A stretch of 64,000 nucleotides of DNA. Origin: Akebia trifoliata (taxonomy: Eukaryota > Streptophyta > Magnoliopsida > Ranunculales > Lardizabalaceae). The translations under genes and the position numbers were made by a program. Position 1 is the first letter of the stretch. Each line of letters opens with the position of its first letter. Location of the stretch: the NCBI GenBank assembly GCA_017979445.1, contig CM030716.1, positions 15,643,443 through 15,707,442 of the forward strand, given 5' to 3'. Below are positions 11,087 through 21,113 of the stretch, one piece after another. The notes under the pieces were generated by a model, which searched no databases, was not told the DNA's origin, and saw only the letters and a program-made list of their open reading frames with translations.

Positions 11087-12822
11087 CATACCAATCTTGA
11101 TGATCAAGGGATAAGATAGTTTTTGTACTCAAAGTTTTAGATAATTCTTAGTAAAGGGTAGAATGGTCCTAGACCTTATGATTTGGTCAATTATGAGATA
11201 TCTAAGTCAAATAACATGTAATTAGATAGAGGTTTTTTGTCCTTTTTGGTCACTTTCTTAGGTTAGATCTCTAACTAACTAGGGATACAAAGATCATTGG
11301 GCATAAATTCTAGAGATTACTTAGGGTTGGATAAGATGGTTATAAGATTTGGAAAGTGGCCAATTTACAAGAAAAGTTATGGAATCCCTTTGATCTTTGA
11401 AAAAAGTTAGGAGGATAGAAGAGGGATTTGCCTTTAATGAATCTCAACAACCCAATATTAGAGGAGGTAATTGAGCTTATATGGGGACTAAGTAAGACCT
11501 TGGTTCAAGTTCAAGAGACTTAGAGGATTACCAAAAGTTCCTTTGTAAGGGGAGATTTAAGGATTTAAAGCATGGGTAGAAAGAAAATTAGTGTGGGTTT
11601 TCTTAAAGAATAAGTCATTAAAAAAAGGGTTTAAGGAGTTATTTCCTATGAAGAATCTTATGCGCACATGAGCTCTCTAACTACCTAATTAAATCAGATG
11701 TACGCTAGGTATGGCTAAGGAAAATTAAACCTGAGCACCACCAAAGTCAAAGTTAGAACAAAAAATGGCCCAGCCATATGTACCAAACGGCCTGGCTATT
11801 TCTATGCTTTGCTGTTTGGTAGCTACCACCAGACAAAAACCAATTTTTTTTTATATTAAATCTTAGTTTCGTGATTGGTTTGATTTTGATCCACTTGATT
11901 GATCAAAATTCTCTCGATTTGACCCTCGATATTGGATTTGAACGAGCTCTTGAGCTTGTTTGATCGAATTGGGGCGTTTATAACTACCACTCTTTGTGAG
12001 AATTGTGAATAATGAATCACAAAGATTTTGACTCAAACACTTATTTGATCGGATAAGCTCAAATGTGTATGTTTCTCCAGCCTCGTTTAAGCAAACTTGA
12101 ATTGAAGTGGGATATTAAAGTATGAGTAAGATATAACCTTTTCAAGTTTTTAGTCTGATAGGGATGAGATACCTTTTTATTCTCAGGTTCGTGGCTAGAT
12201 GTACGGCTCTTAGAAATCTTGAATTGATCTTCTGGCACAATGTAAGGCTTTGAGATCGTTTGAAAAAGTGATGTAAATGTTGAAAAGATTAGTTCAATTC
12301 TTGTTTGCTTTCAATCAAATTATATCAACTTCTTGAGTATCTACTCAAAATCTTCTTTTCTAAAAAAGGTGGTTGAGGTTTGAACACACGCCTCCTCCTT
12401 GGGGAACCTCAATTTTTATCACTATGCCACACCCTCGGTGGGTAAGATGATCTTGGATTTATCTCTGAGAAATTCTTGCTTTGTGATTCTATTACATTTC
12501 TTGTATTTCGATACTTGACTTTTGTGATCGCTTCTTACTTGTGCTTTTGAGATCAATTTCTTGAAGTATGTACTTGTGCGTTGTTCGAAAATCTATTGAA
12601 AATTAAAGTACACCCCTAAGAAAGCTTGTGGGAGTATTTATGAAATTCACTCAACTTTCCTTTTCTTATGAATTTGTCCTCTCTCATTTTCTCCTAAATC
12701 TTGACTTTTATTTATTTTTATTTTTTTTTTAATTTTTTAACTTAGACTTAGACTTTTTATGTTAATTTTTTTTTTGAATTTTCAATTTTTTATTATCAAA
12801 ATTTCAACATTTTTTCATTTTC

Positions 12823-12853
<31 letters not shown>

Positions 12854-13690
12854 TTACTTTTGCTTGGTTGTAGCTTTGGGGGGCACAACGCATTTATACT
12901 TGGTTGTATGGTGATTAAGGGCATGCCTTAGTTTTGTTGTACTGTACTTTTAGTAAAGCTAATGTATTTTTTTTGCTTAGTCGTACCATGTTGAAAGTCA
13001 AAGGGGATTTGGCTTCACCGTTTGGCCCATAAAGCCATGTACTTTATCAAATTGAATACATGACTCTCTTCTTTTCAATTTGGCTGATAAAAATTTGAAG
13101 TGAACCTCTCGATGGCTTTTCTTCTCTTGTCTTGGCCGTTTGGTTCCTTGAACATGCATTTTGCACCGGATTTCGACAGCTTGAACTTGAATTCGTGTGT
13201 TGATCTCGAGGATAATGGTTTTGAACAATCCAAATCAAATTTTTGTGTGGATCTTGATTAGACGGAGCTCCGAACACAAGTTTATCAACATACATATGAT
13301 TTTTCTTCAAATTTCATCTAATTTATTTGATTTTGAGCATGATTTGAATGAATTGATGGATTGATTTGGTGATTTTGATGGATTTTGACAAATTTGGGAG
13401 TAATGAAGTCAAAATTGGATTGGATTTGGATGAAATTGACTTAGGGTAGGTGATGGGTTGATGAATTAGGTTGAATTGTATGATTAGGTGGTGGAATTTG
13501 AGGTCCAATTTGATGGATTTGGGGGTTGAATTTGATGGATTTTGCATTTTGGACCGGTTTGAGGTTATTTTTAGTTGGATTTTTCAATACGAAATTGGAT
13601 TTGAATTGAATGGATTTTTAGTTTGGATGGAAGAATTGGGTGGATTGGAAGAATTTTGATTGGGAAATTTGGTCGAATAGATTTGGAAAA
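11087..13690. other. Unassigned AT-rich sequence
   Basis: No gene or clear LTR termini found. Near 12366-12440 there is GAGGTTTGAACACACGCCTCC, vaguely like a tRNA B-box and possibly from a short interspersed element. A TTA microsatellite occupies about 12827-12855. Around 13330-13680 is a G/T-rich run built on TTTGATGGATTTTG-like phrases, which explains short open frames there. The piece ends where the minus-strand integrase remnant begins. It may be LTR or internal sequence of a further element, but I cannot show it. Confidence 0.4.
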
Positions 13691-13699
13691 TGATTTAGG

Positions 13700-14360
13700 A
13701 CTTGAATTTTTAGGATTTTGAATTCTTTCGAATTATTCAATCAATTTCAACTAGTCATACCATGCTTTGATCTATTCAACTTCTTTCAACTTTGCCTTCA
13801 TAAGGATTTTAAGAGAAGGAATTTCCACCTCAATTGGAAGGATTGCCTATAGCATTCCAAGAAGCAACTTCCTATGGTATGGGATGGTCCCCTATTGATG
13901 AATCAAATCACCCGAAAGAAAATAATTTCATTCCCTTTAGTGAAGTAGTCGATAGCAACGAAAATAAATTTGTCATTGTTTGACGCCTTAGGATTGATTG
14001 GACCAATGACTTCTATGCCCCAAAGTGAAAAATGCCATGGTGCCATCATGTTGTGGAGTTCATTTAGTGGTGCATTGATTTTGTTGGCATATATCTGACA
14101 TAAGTGACATTTCTTGATATGTTGAAAACAATCACTTTCTATTGTGGATTAGTAATAGCCCATCCTCATTATTTTTCATGCTAGCATGTGTCAATTCATG
14201 TGAGAACTGCAGACCCCTCTGTGGACAACTTTTATAAGATGTTTGGCTTCGTTCCTGATTATACATCAAAGGAGAACTTTGTAGTATGATCGATTGTAAA
14301 GTGTCCCATTGCTTAAGAAGAATTGTCCTGCTAATCGTTGAATAATTTTTTTCCTAGTTT
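13700..14360 (-). pseudogene. Integrase remnant of minus-strand Tat-type element D
   Basis: Read on the minus strand, pieces of the integrase zinc-finger region (KKCHLCQIY) are followed by the core with GIEVIGPINPKASN and IFVAIDYFTKG near 14060-13920. The text then jumps to the segment IEVEIPSL near the C-terminal half. Stops and the internal deletion make it a pseudogene. It continues the RNase H remnant upstream and is the most complete Tat-type pol in the window, unlike the stubs in A, B and C. Confidence 0.75.
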
Positions 14361-14399
14361 TTGTAGCTTCTAAAGGATTGGTTCTATCTTTAATATAAG

Positions 14400-15204
14400 T
14401 CTTGATGTCGAAGAACCATGGAATTTCTATTTCTGCATCCTCTACCTCGACTAATAAATAGTAGACTAGTTTATCCTGAATCCCTATCTCTAAAGGATCG
14501 ATGGTAGTTTTTTTAGTAAATTTGATAATAGACGCTAAAGTTGCAAATGCATTTGCAAACTAATTCTTAACTCTTGGCATATAAGTGAAAGTGATTCGAG
14601 AGAAATTGACATTTAATTTTTCGATATACTCATTGTACGGTACAATATCTGTTCTCGTGTCTACCATTCCCTGATAGTTTGGTAGATAACTAGAATGGAG
14701 TCCCCGAATACGTTGATTTCGTTGACTTCCATATCTATTGTCGCCTTAAAATCCATTATGCATGCCTCATAACTTTGCTTGATTATTTGTACACTAGAAA
14801 CATAACCATACTGCTATAGGCACATGCGATCCGTCATACTTCATTAAAACAGACCTGACCCCATTACCATTCTGATTGATTGCATCATCAAAGTAAGTTT
14901 CCAACACTATTTGTCTTCATTTACTTTTACTTCCATGAATAAGATAACTTCATTCAAAAAGTTAGTCTTTAACAGGTTATAATCAGGAAGAGGATGTTCT
15001 GCTAGATGATCTGTGATAGCCTGTCCTTTGATTGCCTTCTGTATGATATATTTGATATTGAGCTCTGATAGTAATAGTAGCCATTTAGCAGTGTGACCAG
15101 TGAGTGCATATTTCTCGAACAAGTGGTTTAACGGATCCATCTTAGCGATACCTTGTAGTTGAGTAAGAAATGATGTAGTCTCTAAGATACCCAAACTAAA
15201 ATGC
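14400..15204 (-). pseudogene. Dual RNase H remnant of minus-strand Tat-type element D
   Basis: The minus strand from 15204 reads MDPLNHLFEKYALTGHTAKW and ends its first domain with AIKGQAITDHLAEH, the RNase H C-terminus of Tat-type pol. Beyond a degenerate linker comes a second segment, around 14800-14660, with YEACIMDFKATIDMEV and FGDSILVI. This resembles the additional (archaeal-type) RNase H domain known from the Tat/Ogre clade. The reading frame is broken in several places. The Athila element has cut this pol between RT and RNase H: the adjoining RT piece lies at 25729-26660. Confidence 0.75.
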
Positions 15205-15209
15205 AATAT
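15205..15209. repeat. Left 5-bp target-site duplication (AATAT) of the Athila element
   Basis: AATAT immediately before the 5' LTR, matched exactly at 25724-25728. Confidence 0.95.
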
Positions 15210-16421
15210 TGATGAGTGTCTCCAAACACTCAATTATACGCACATTTTCCGGATATTTATCTTGATTTTTGTACCTATTTCTCTATATTAAGATAATAAT
15301 CATGATAAGCCTCAAACCACCACGTTGCATGTTAATTAGGCTTAATTATATATAAATAAATTCATTTACTAGATAAATCTAATTACGTGTATTTTTTGTG
15401 CAGAAAATCAACAATTTGGAATCAAAATCTCAAGGCAAAAGCATTTGGGCCCACTTTGGAATGCCCTAATCCTTTGGAATGCCCTAATCCTTAACTCATA
15501 TTCTCCTCTTTTGTCTTTTTGTGCAAAGAAAAGTGGAGGCTACTTTTAGACTCTTCTACACACATTTTTCTCTATAAATAGAACCTTCATTTCTAGAGAA
15601 AGGGTCCCATCTTGGTTCTCTTATCCAAGACTCCTTTAATCTAAGGCTCTTTGCCTATTCTCTTATTTTTTGTATTTTCATTTTCTAGTTATTTTCTTTT
15701 GGTTAACTAGTCTTGTAAGAAGTAGAAGAAGAAGAAGTTGTAATTTTCTCCATGAAATGAAGAAAAGTTCTTTCATCTCTTATCTTCCCTCTCTTGCAAT
15801 GACATTAGGCTAAGTTCCCCTCCATTGGAGAGTGGAAAAGCCTAGAGCAAGTTCTTGTGTTATTTCTAATTTTATGCCTTTCTTTTATTTAAAATGCTTA
15901 TGAATTCTCTTTAAGTTTCTTGCACATTTTATTCTTAATATAGATACTTTATGCTTAGATTAGATCAAGATAAAGTATGCTTAAATTAGATAATTTGTAG
16001 TAAGAAGTTCTCAAGAAATTCTACTTTGTTTTTGTTCCTTTTTTCATTTTAATTGCAAAACTTTCCGATCTAAGGAGCTAACACCAAGCCCTTATGATTG
16101 AGTTATAAAAAGGCTAGAGACTAGAAATTGCTCATTAACATGTTTTAGGTAGATCCACCTCCAATGGTGTTTTAATTCATAAGTTTACTTGCTTTTAATT
16201 TCATTTACTTTAGTTTATTTTCTAGCAATTTTACATCTTCTTATAAGTTCAAAAATACAAAGAAAAACAGTTTTAATTCCTTTTAGTTAATTTGAATTTT
16301 ATCTTCTTAGCTTAGCTCTATTCCTCCTTTCTCTTGGGTTCGATCCCCTACTTGCCCCACAAGTAAGGTAAAACTAAGATTATTATTAACTCCGGTGAGA
16401 AGAACAACGATAGTCTCATCA
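15210..16421 (+). repeat. 5' LTR of the Athila element
   Basis: Begins TGATGAGTGTCTCC and ends GATAGTCTCATCA. Carries a likely promoter TATA box at 15573-15580. Near-identical to 24514-25723. Confidence 0.95.
15573..15580 (+). promoter_or_regulatory. TATA box of the Athila 5' LTR
   Basis: TATAAATA in the context CTCTATAAATAGAACC, about 360 bp into the LTR, the usual place for the U3 promoter. The same box is at 24877-24884 in the 3' LTR. Transcription would start roughly 30 bp downstream. Confidence 0.7.
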
Positions 16422-16427
16422 GAATTT

Positions 16428-16445
16428 TGGCGCCGCTGCCGGGGA
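16428..16445 (+). other. Primer-binding site, tRNA-Asp type
   Basis: TGGCGCCGCTGCCGGGGA, six bases after the 5' LTR. It is complementary, with one mismatch at the C of GCT, to the 3' end of plant tRNA-Asp as I recall it. tRNA-Asp is the primer usual for Athila elements. Confidence 0.85.
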
Positions 16446-17614
16446 AAGGTAAAGGTAGTAGTGGTAAGTTTTGATTTAAAATTATTTTTTTTCATTTTTA
16501 TTTTATTTTATTTTTTTTTCTTTTGGTTTCTTTCTATAAGTTCAAGTGTTCTTGAGATTTTAAGAGAAAAGAAAAAAAAAAACATTGAAAAAAAAAAAAA
16601 AGTCATTTCGTTTTCTTTTTCACCCTTGACAGCAGAACTTAAACTGACTGTAACTTTCTACTCCGATCTCCGATTATCTATTAGTATATATCGATTTGGG
16701 GTAGAACGAAATTTTCTATAAAATGTGACAAAGTCAGCAAGATAGCGGTAAGTCAGATTTTTTTGAGTCCATTTACTATCATTTCTGCTAACATTTCTGT
16801 TTTGCTTCTTGTAGGTGAACATTTTTTTTTCTTTTTTTCTTTTTTTCTTTCAATTTCCTTTAATCTTTAGTTAGGTTTATTTTTCTGTTTTAGAAACTCT
16901 TGTATAGGATTTCTTGTAATTTTTATTAATTATCCAAGAAGGCTTGGATTGTAATAGACTAAGGAAGGACGACGGGTGGACAATACCGTCACGGCTCCTT
17001 AGGTTTGCACACCAAAATTGGAGTTGGTGGCCTAAGTCGACTCAAACCGTCTTCACCCCGTCTAACACGGGAGGTAATCCCGAAACACCCACGCCTCTCT
17101 TTGCTAGTGGGTTACTCCTTGCCTTTGTATGTTATTTTTCCAATTTGCACACACTTGGAATAGTTAATTAAGTAGTAAAGAGCACCCCTCTCCTAGGGAT
17201 GGCATGATAAGATAAGGATTGGAAGTCATTACCAATTCCTTGCTCTAATTAGGATAATCAATTCACTAGTCATCCAATCAAATTAATTAAAATCAATTAG
17301 ACTTGACTATAGGGCCCACGAGCTCAATAGGAGAAATTCCGCTTCAAGTTGTGCCAATTGCGCTTCTTGGTCATTTTTGTATCTAGTAAGATCTTGCCCT
17401 TTGAGGGGATAGACTCAGTCTATTCAAGAAAGGAAGGTATTTAAGCGTGCTCTTGCTTATGCATTATGCGCCTCCTCCGATCTGGAGATCCGAATGATTC
17501 AAACTTGATTTCATAGAACCGAGTTGGAAGGCTAGTTGCGCTATTTCTACCCAGTTAGGAGCTGTCTAGCTTTAGGCAACCTATCTAGGTCCAGTCTTTT
17601 CTTTTCGTGATTGT
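16446..17614 (+). other. Untranslated leader of the Athila element
   Basis: No convincing gene; a 75-codon frame at 16944-17171 has no recognisable domain. T-rich at 16480-16540 and 16823-16855. The part at about 17365-17545 resembles the conserved block of elements A, B and C (about 1350-1540 in A). Confidence 0.6.
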
Positions 17615-19042
17615 TTGATCGACTGTGTGATTTGTATGCTTGGTAGACGTTCACAAAATAACGTGTTAGAACCATTTGATCCTGAGATCGAACGTACCAT
17701 CAGTAGGATACGCAAAACACCATCAGTAGTTATGATGGGTGATCGAGAGCGAACTCTCAATGAGCTCTTCGCTCCAGCTTCCGCATCTCCTCCCACATGC
17801 ATTGTTTTACCCTTGAACAATGCACCTCAGTTTGAAATTAGGGCTGCCACCATCAATATGCTCCCTAAGTTCCACGGTTTAGAGCGTGAACAACCTTACA
17901 CCCATCTTAATCGATTCTTGACTATATGTCAAACTTTTAGAAATCAGAATCTAGATGAGGAGAGTATCAAGCTTATTCTGTTCCCGTTATCCTTGGAAGA
18001 CCACGCAGCTGCGTGGTTGAACTCCCTAACACCCAATTCCATATCTACCTGGGATGTTCTATCCAAGAAATTTATGGCCAAATTCTACCCCGTGGCCAAA
18101 ACTGAGAAAATGAAGGACTCTATTAGAAATTTTAGAGCCCGTCCTGATGATGAATTTTCCCAAACTTGGGAAAGATTCAATGATTTATTGGTCAAATGCC
18201 CACACCATGGCATTGACAAAGCACAGTTGGTGCAAAGTTTTTATAGAGGATTAACAATGAATCAACGTACCTTAGTTGAGTCAATGCATAAGGGTCAGTT
18301 CATGAACCAGACTCCCAACCAAGCGTATGATTTCCTCGTAGAGTTAGCTGAGAGTGCTCAAAATTGGAGCACTAACCAAGAAGAATTTGATAGAGACGAT
18401 CCGGTTAGGAAGACAGGCATGTATGAGATGAAGGCAGACCCTGATCTCAAAAATGTCATGTGTAGTCTAGTAAGTGGGATGAATAATCTCACGAAGAAGT
18501 TAGATGCCTTTGCCATCTCAGCATCCAAACCTCACCTAGACCCTCGTACAATTTCGCAAGTGACTGTCGAACCGAGTTCTTTGTGTGTCATATGCGACGG
18601 CAACGACCATTTGGTCGAGTGTTGTCCCACCTTGCCTCAAATCAAAGCTGAACAAGCAAATGCGATTAATGGCTATAGTACTTTTAGGAAGCCAACTCCA
18701 AACTCTTTTAGCCAAACGTATCACCCAGATAATAGGTTCCATCCTAATTTCTCATACAGACAGAATGAACCTATTCAATCTAGTGGTCCGTCAGGTTACA
18801 ATAGGAGTTTTCCTAGGCAATCTGGTTCTTCCACAAACCAAGCTATTGTTCCTCAAGTCCCTTATCAACCCCAACAATCTACCGATTGCAGAGCATACAT
18901 CATACCAGATCATAGAATTACCATAAATAACAATATACAAATTAGAATATATACTAGAATCTATGATTGCCGAGTTGATGAGGCAGCAACAGCAGTTCAT
19001 CCAAACTCAACAGCAAACCCATCAAAATCAAACTCAGATTAA
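17615..19042 (+). CDS. gag: Athila-type Gag (capsid/nucleocapsid), 3' end frame-shifted
   Basis: Structural protein that would assemble virus-like particles in the cytoplasm and bind element RNA. The retrotransposon-gag capsid domain covers roughly residues 65-240, with LPKFHGLEREQPYTHLNRF and later FYRGLT. A single CCHC zinc knuckle, C-x2-C-x4-H-x4-C, has its ligands at residues 324, 327, 332 and 337. The first ATG of the open frame is used here; later ATGs (for example that of MMGDRERTLNE) are equally possible. Gag homology runs to about 18880, after which the frame reads through non-homologous codons to the stop at 19040. The real continuation is in the +1 frame, open from 18927, so one base was gained or lost between about 18880 and 18950. 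Overlap of 116 bases leaves a translational frameshift formally possible, but the four later breaks argue for decay or sequence error. Confidence 0.85.
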   Translation: MIDCVICMLGRRSQNNVLEPFDPEIERTISRIRKTPSVVMMGDRERTLNELFAPASASPPTCIVLPLNNAPQFEIRAATINMLPKFHGLEREQPYTHLNRFLTICQTFRNQNLDEESIKLILFPLSLEDHAAAWLNSLTPNSISTWDVLSKKFMAKFYPVAKTEKMKDSIRNFRARPDDEFSQTWERFNDLLVKCPHHGIDKAQLVQSFYRGLTMNQRTLVESMHKGQFMNQTPNQAYDFLVELAESAQNWSTNQEEFDRDDPVRKTGMYEMKADPDLKNVMCSLVSGMNNLTKKLDAFAISASKPHLDPRTISQVTVEPSSLCVICDGNDHLVECCPTLPQIKAEQANAINGYSTFRKPTPNSFSQTYHPDNRFHPNFSYRQNEPIQSSGPSGYNRSFPRQSGSSTNQAIVPQVPYQPQQSTDCRAYIIPDHRITINNNIQIRIYTRIYDCRVDEAATAVHPNSTANPSKSNSD

Positions 19043-20189
19043 CCAGGTCACTGCGCAATCCATAGCTAAGATGGAAGTTCAGTTGGGGCAGTTAGCTCTT
19101 TCCTTGAGTGGGAGAGAGAAAGGTCAATTTCCTAGTCAGACTATCCCTAACCCTAGAGGTCAACCTTTGATTCCAAACGGATCAAAAGGTCAATACGAAG
19201 TAGGAAGCCATTCTGGAGCTCCACAAGACTCAGTCCAGGCTATCCACACCTTGCGTTCGGGAAAGAAGGTGGACAACAAGGTCCAACCTATTGACACGGG
19301 AGAAAAGGTCTTAGAAAAGGACAAAGTTCAAAAAGAAGCCATAGAGTCTCCAACAGAGAAGAAGAAAGATTTGGAAAATCCTCCTATCATTTTGCCAATT
19401 CCAAAAGCTCCATTTCCCCATCGCCTTAGAGATTCTAAAAAAGGTAAGCAGTTTGAGGGTGTCTTAGAAGTCTTCCAAAATGTGCATATCAATATCCCAT
19501 TCCTAGATGCCATTAAGCAGATACCTTCTTATGCGAAATTCTTAAAGGATTTGACCACAGCTAAAAGGAAAACACCATTTCCTCGGGAAGCTATTATGGC
19601 AGCCCAAGCTTCGTCACTCATCCAACAAACGATTGCACCAAAATTTAAGGATCCTGGATGTCCGACAATTTCTATTCATATTGGAAATCAAGTGGTCGAA
19701 AAATGTCTCTTAGACTTAGGGGCCAGTGTGAACCTTTTACCATATTCGGTTTATAAACAATTAGGTTTGGGGGTTTTGAAACCCACAGATATCACGTTGA
19801 GTCTAGCCGATAGGTCCATAAAAATTCCAAAGGGTATAGTTGAGGACGTGATAGTTAAAGTCAAAGATTTCTATTTTCCTGTTGACTTTGTTGTCTTAGA
19901 CACAGAGCCAGTCATCAATTCGAACAGTCATATTCCTATCATCTTAGGACGTCCATTCTTAGCCACGTCTGACGCAGTCATTCGTTGTAGAAACGGAATT
20001 ATGACTTTAGCATTTGGGGATATGAAAGTGAAACTGAACGTCTTCCACAATTTCCAAGGAATTGATGTAGATGATGGTATGGAGGAAGTGAACATGATAG
20101 ATACGCTAGTCAATCAAACGTATCAAGAATTAGGGTACTCTGATCCCCTAACGAAATGTTTGGCTCATTTGGCCTTGACTTGGACGTAG
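18927..20189 (+). pseudogene. Gag tail and aspartic protease of the Athila polyprotein
   Basis: The frame resumes with a glutamine-rich Gag tail (MIAELMRQQQQ from 18963) and a Lys/Glu-rich linker, followed by the protease that would mature Gag-Pol. The active-site segment LLDLGASVNLLP has its aspartate codon at 19713-19715. The DLGA form in place of DTGA/DSGA is common in this lineage. Toward the C-terminal end, ILGRPFLAT near 19941-19967 is the conserved dimer/substrate-pocket strand. The frame ends at 20187; the continuing pol text (FGLDLDVEESISEVNALL) is in another frame from about 20160, so a second frame change lies at 20155-20175. Confidence 0.8.
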
Positions 20190-21113
20190 AAGAGTCTATA
20201 AGCGAAGTCAATGCTTTGCTTGAATCCGTTCCACTCTTAGATTCTGTGCGGTGGCACGCAAAAGCTGAAAGTCTTCCTGTGCGCACATCCAATCTTGTTC
20301 CTTCTCATGTCGAGCCTCCAAAATTGGAACTCAAGTCTCTTCCAGAGACCTTGAGATATGCATTTCTTGGCAAGAATCAAACCTTGCCTGTGATCATTTC
20401 CTCTCACCTCAATGAAGTCCAAGAGGGAAAGTTGTTAGGAGTATTAAGGGAACATCAAGAAGCTATTGGTTGGAGCATAGCTGACATCAAGGGAATTAGT
20501 CCATCTGTGGTGATGCCCACATTCGTTTAGAGGATTTTGCTAAACCTTCCTTAGAACCTCAGAGACGACTAAATCCTGTCATGAAAGACGTGGTTCGGAT
20601 GGAAGTGATGAAATTGCTAGATGCGGGTATTATCTATCCTATCTCTGACAGTCGTTGGGTGAGTCCTATACAAGTAGTTCCTAAGAAATCTGGTATCACT
20701 GTGGTAGTGAACCAAGACGCGAATTAATCCCCACTCGAGTCCAAAATGGATGGAGAGTGTGTATCGATTATAGGAAACTCAACTCGATGACTCCTAAGGA
20801 TCATTTTCCCTTACCTTTCATTGATCAAATGTTAGAGCGTCTAGCAGGACATTCTTATTATTGCTTCTTAGATGGTTATTCCGGGTACAACCAGATACCT
20901 GTTGCTCCAATCGATCAAGAGAAAACAACGTTCACCTGTCCCTTTGGAACTTTCGCGTATCGTCGCATGCCTTTTGGATTATGCAATGCACCCGCTACTT
21001 TTCAACGGTGCATGATGAGTATATTTTCCGACATGCTAGAAAGATATCTCGAAGTGTTCATGGACGATTTTTCAATTTTCGGACCAAGTTTTGAGGAATG
21101 TCTCATCACTTGA
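20156..21113 (+). pseudogene. Reverse transcriptase region of the Athila polyprotein, split over three frames
   Basis: RNA-dependent DNA polymerase that copies element RNA. The upstream connector (LRYAFLGKNQTLPVIISS; AIGWSIADIKGISPS) runs to about 20515. The next piece, from HIRLEDFAKPSLEPQ, is one frame over and ends in a stop at 20725. A further frame (from 20721) carries VCIDYRKLNSMTPKDHFPLPF and the palm motif FMDD at 21057-21068. At about 21100 the frame changes again into the RNase H-integrase frame. The catalytic aspartates are present but no unbroken RT frame exists, so this copy as written could not make RT. Each break looks like a single-base indel. Confidence 0.88.

Noticed and set aside
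12366..12440. Possible tRNA gene or tRNA-derived SINE
   Set aside because: Only a B-box-like phrase is present. No cloverleaf, A box or SINE tail could be shown.
16395..16721. 108-codon frame starting at the LTR end
   Set aside because: Overlaps the primer-binding site and a T-rich leader; translation is Phe/Lys-rich noise.
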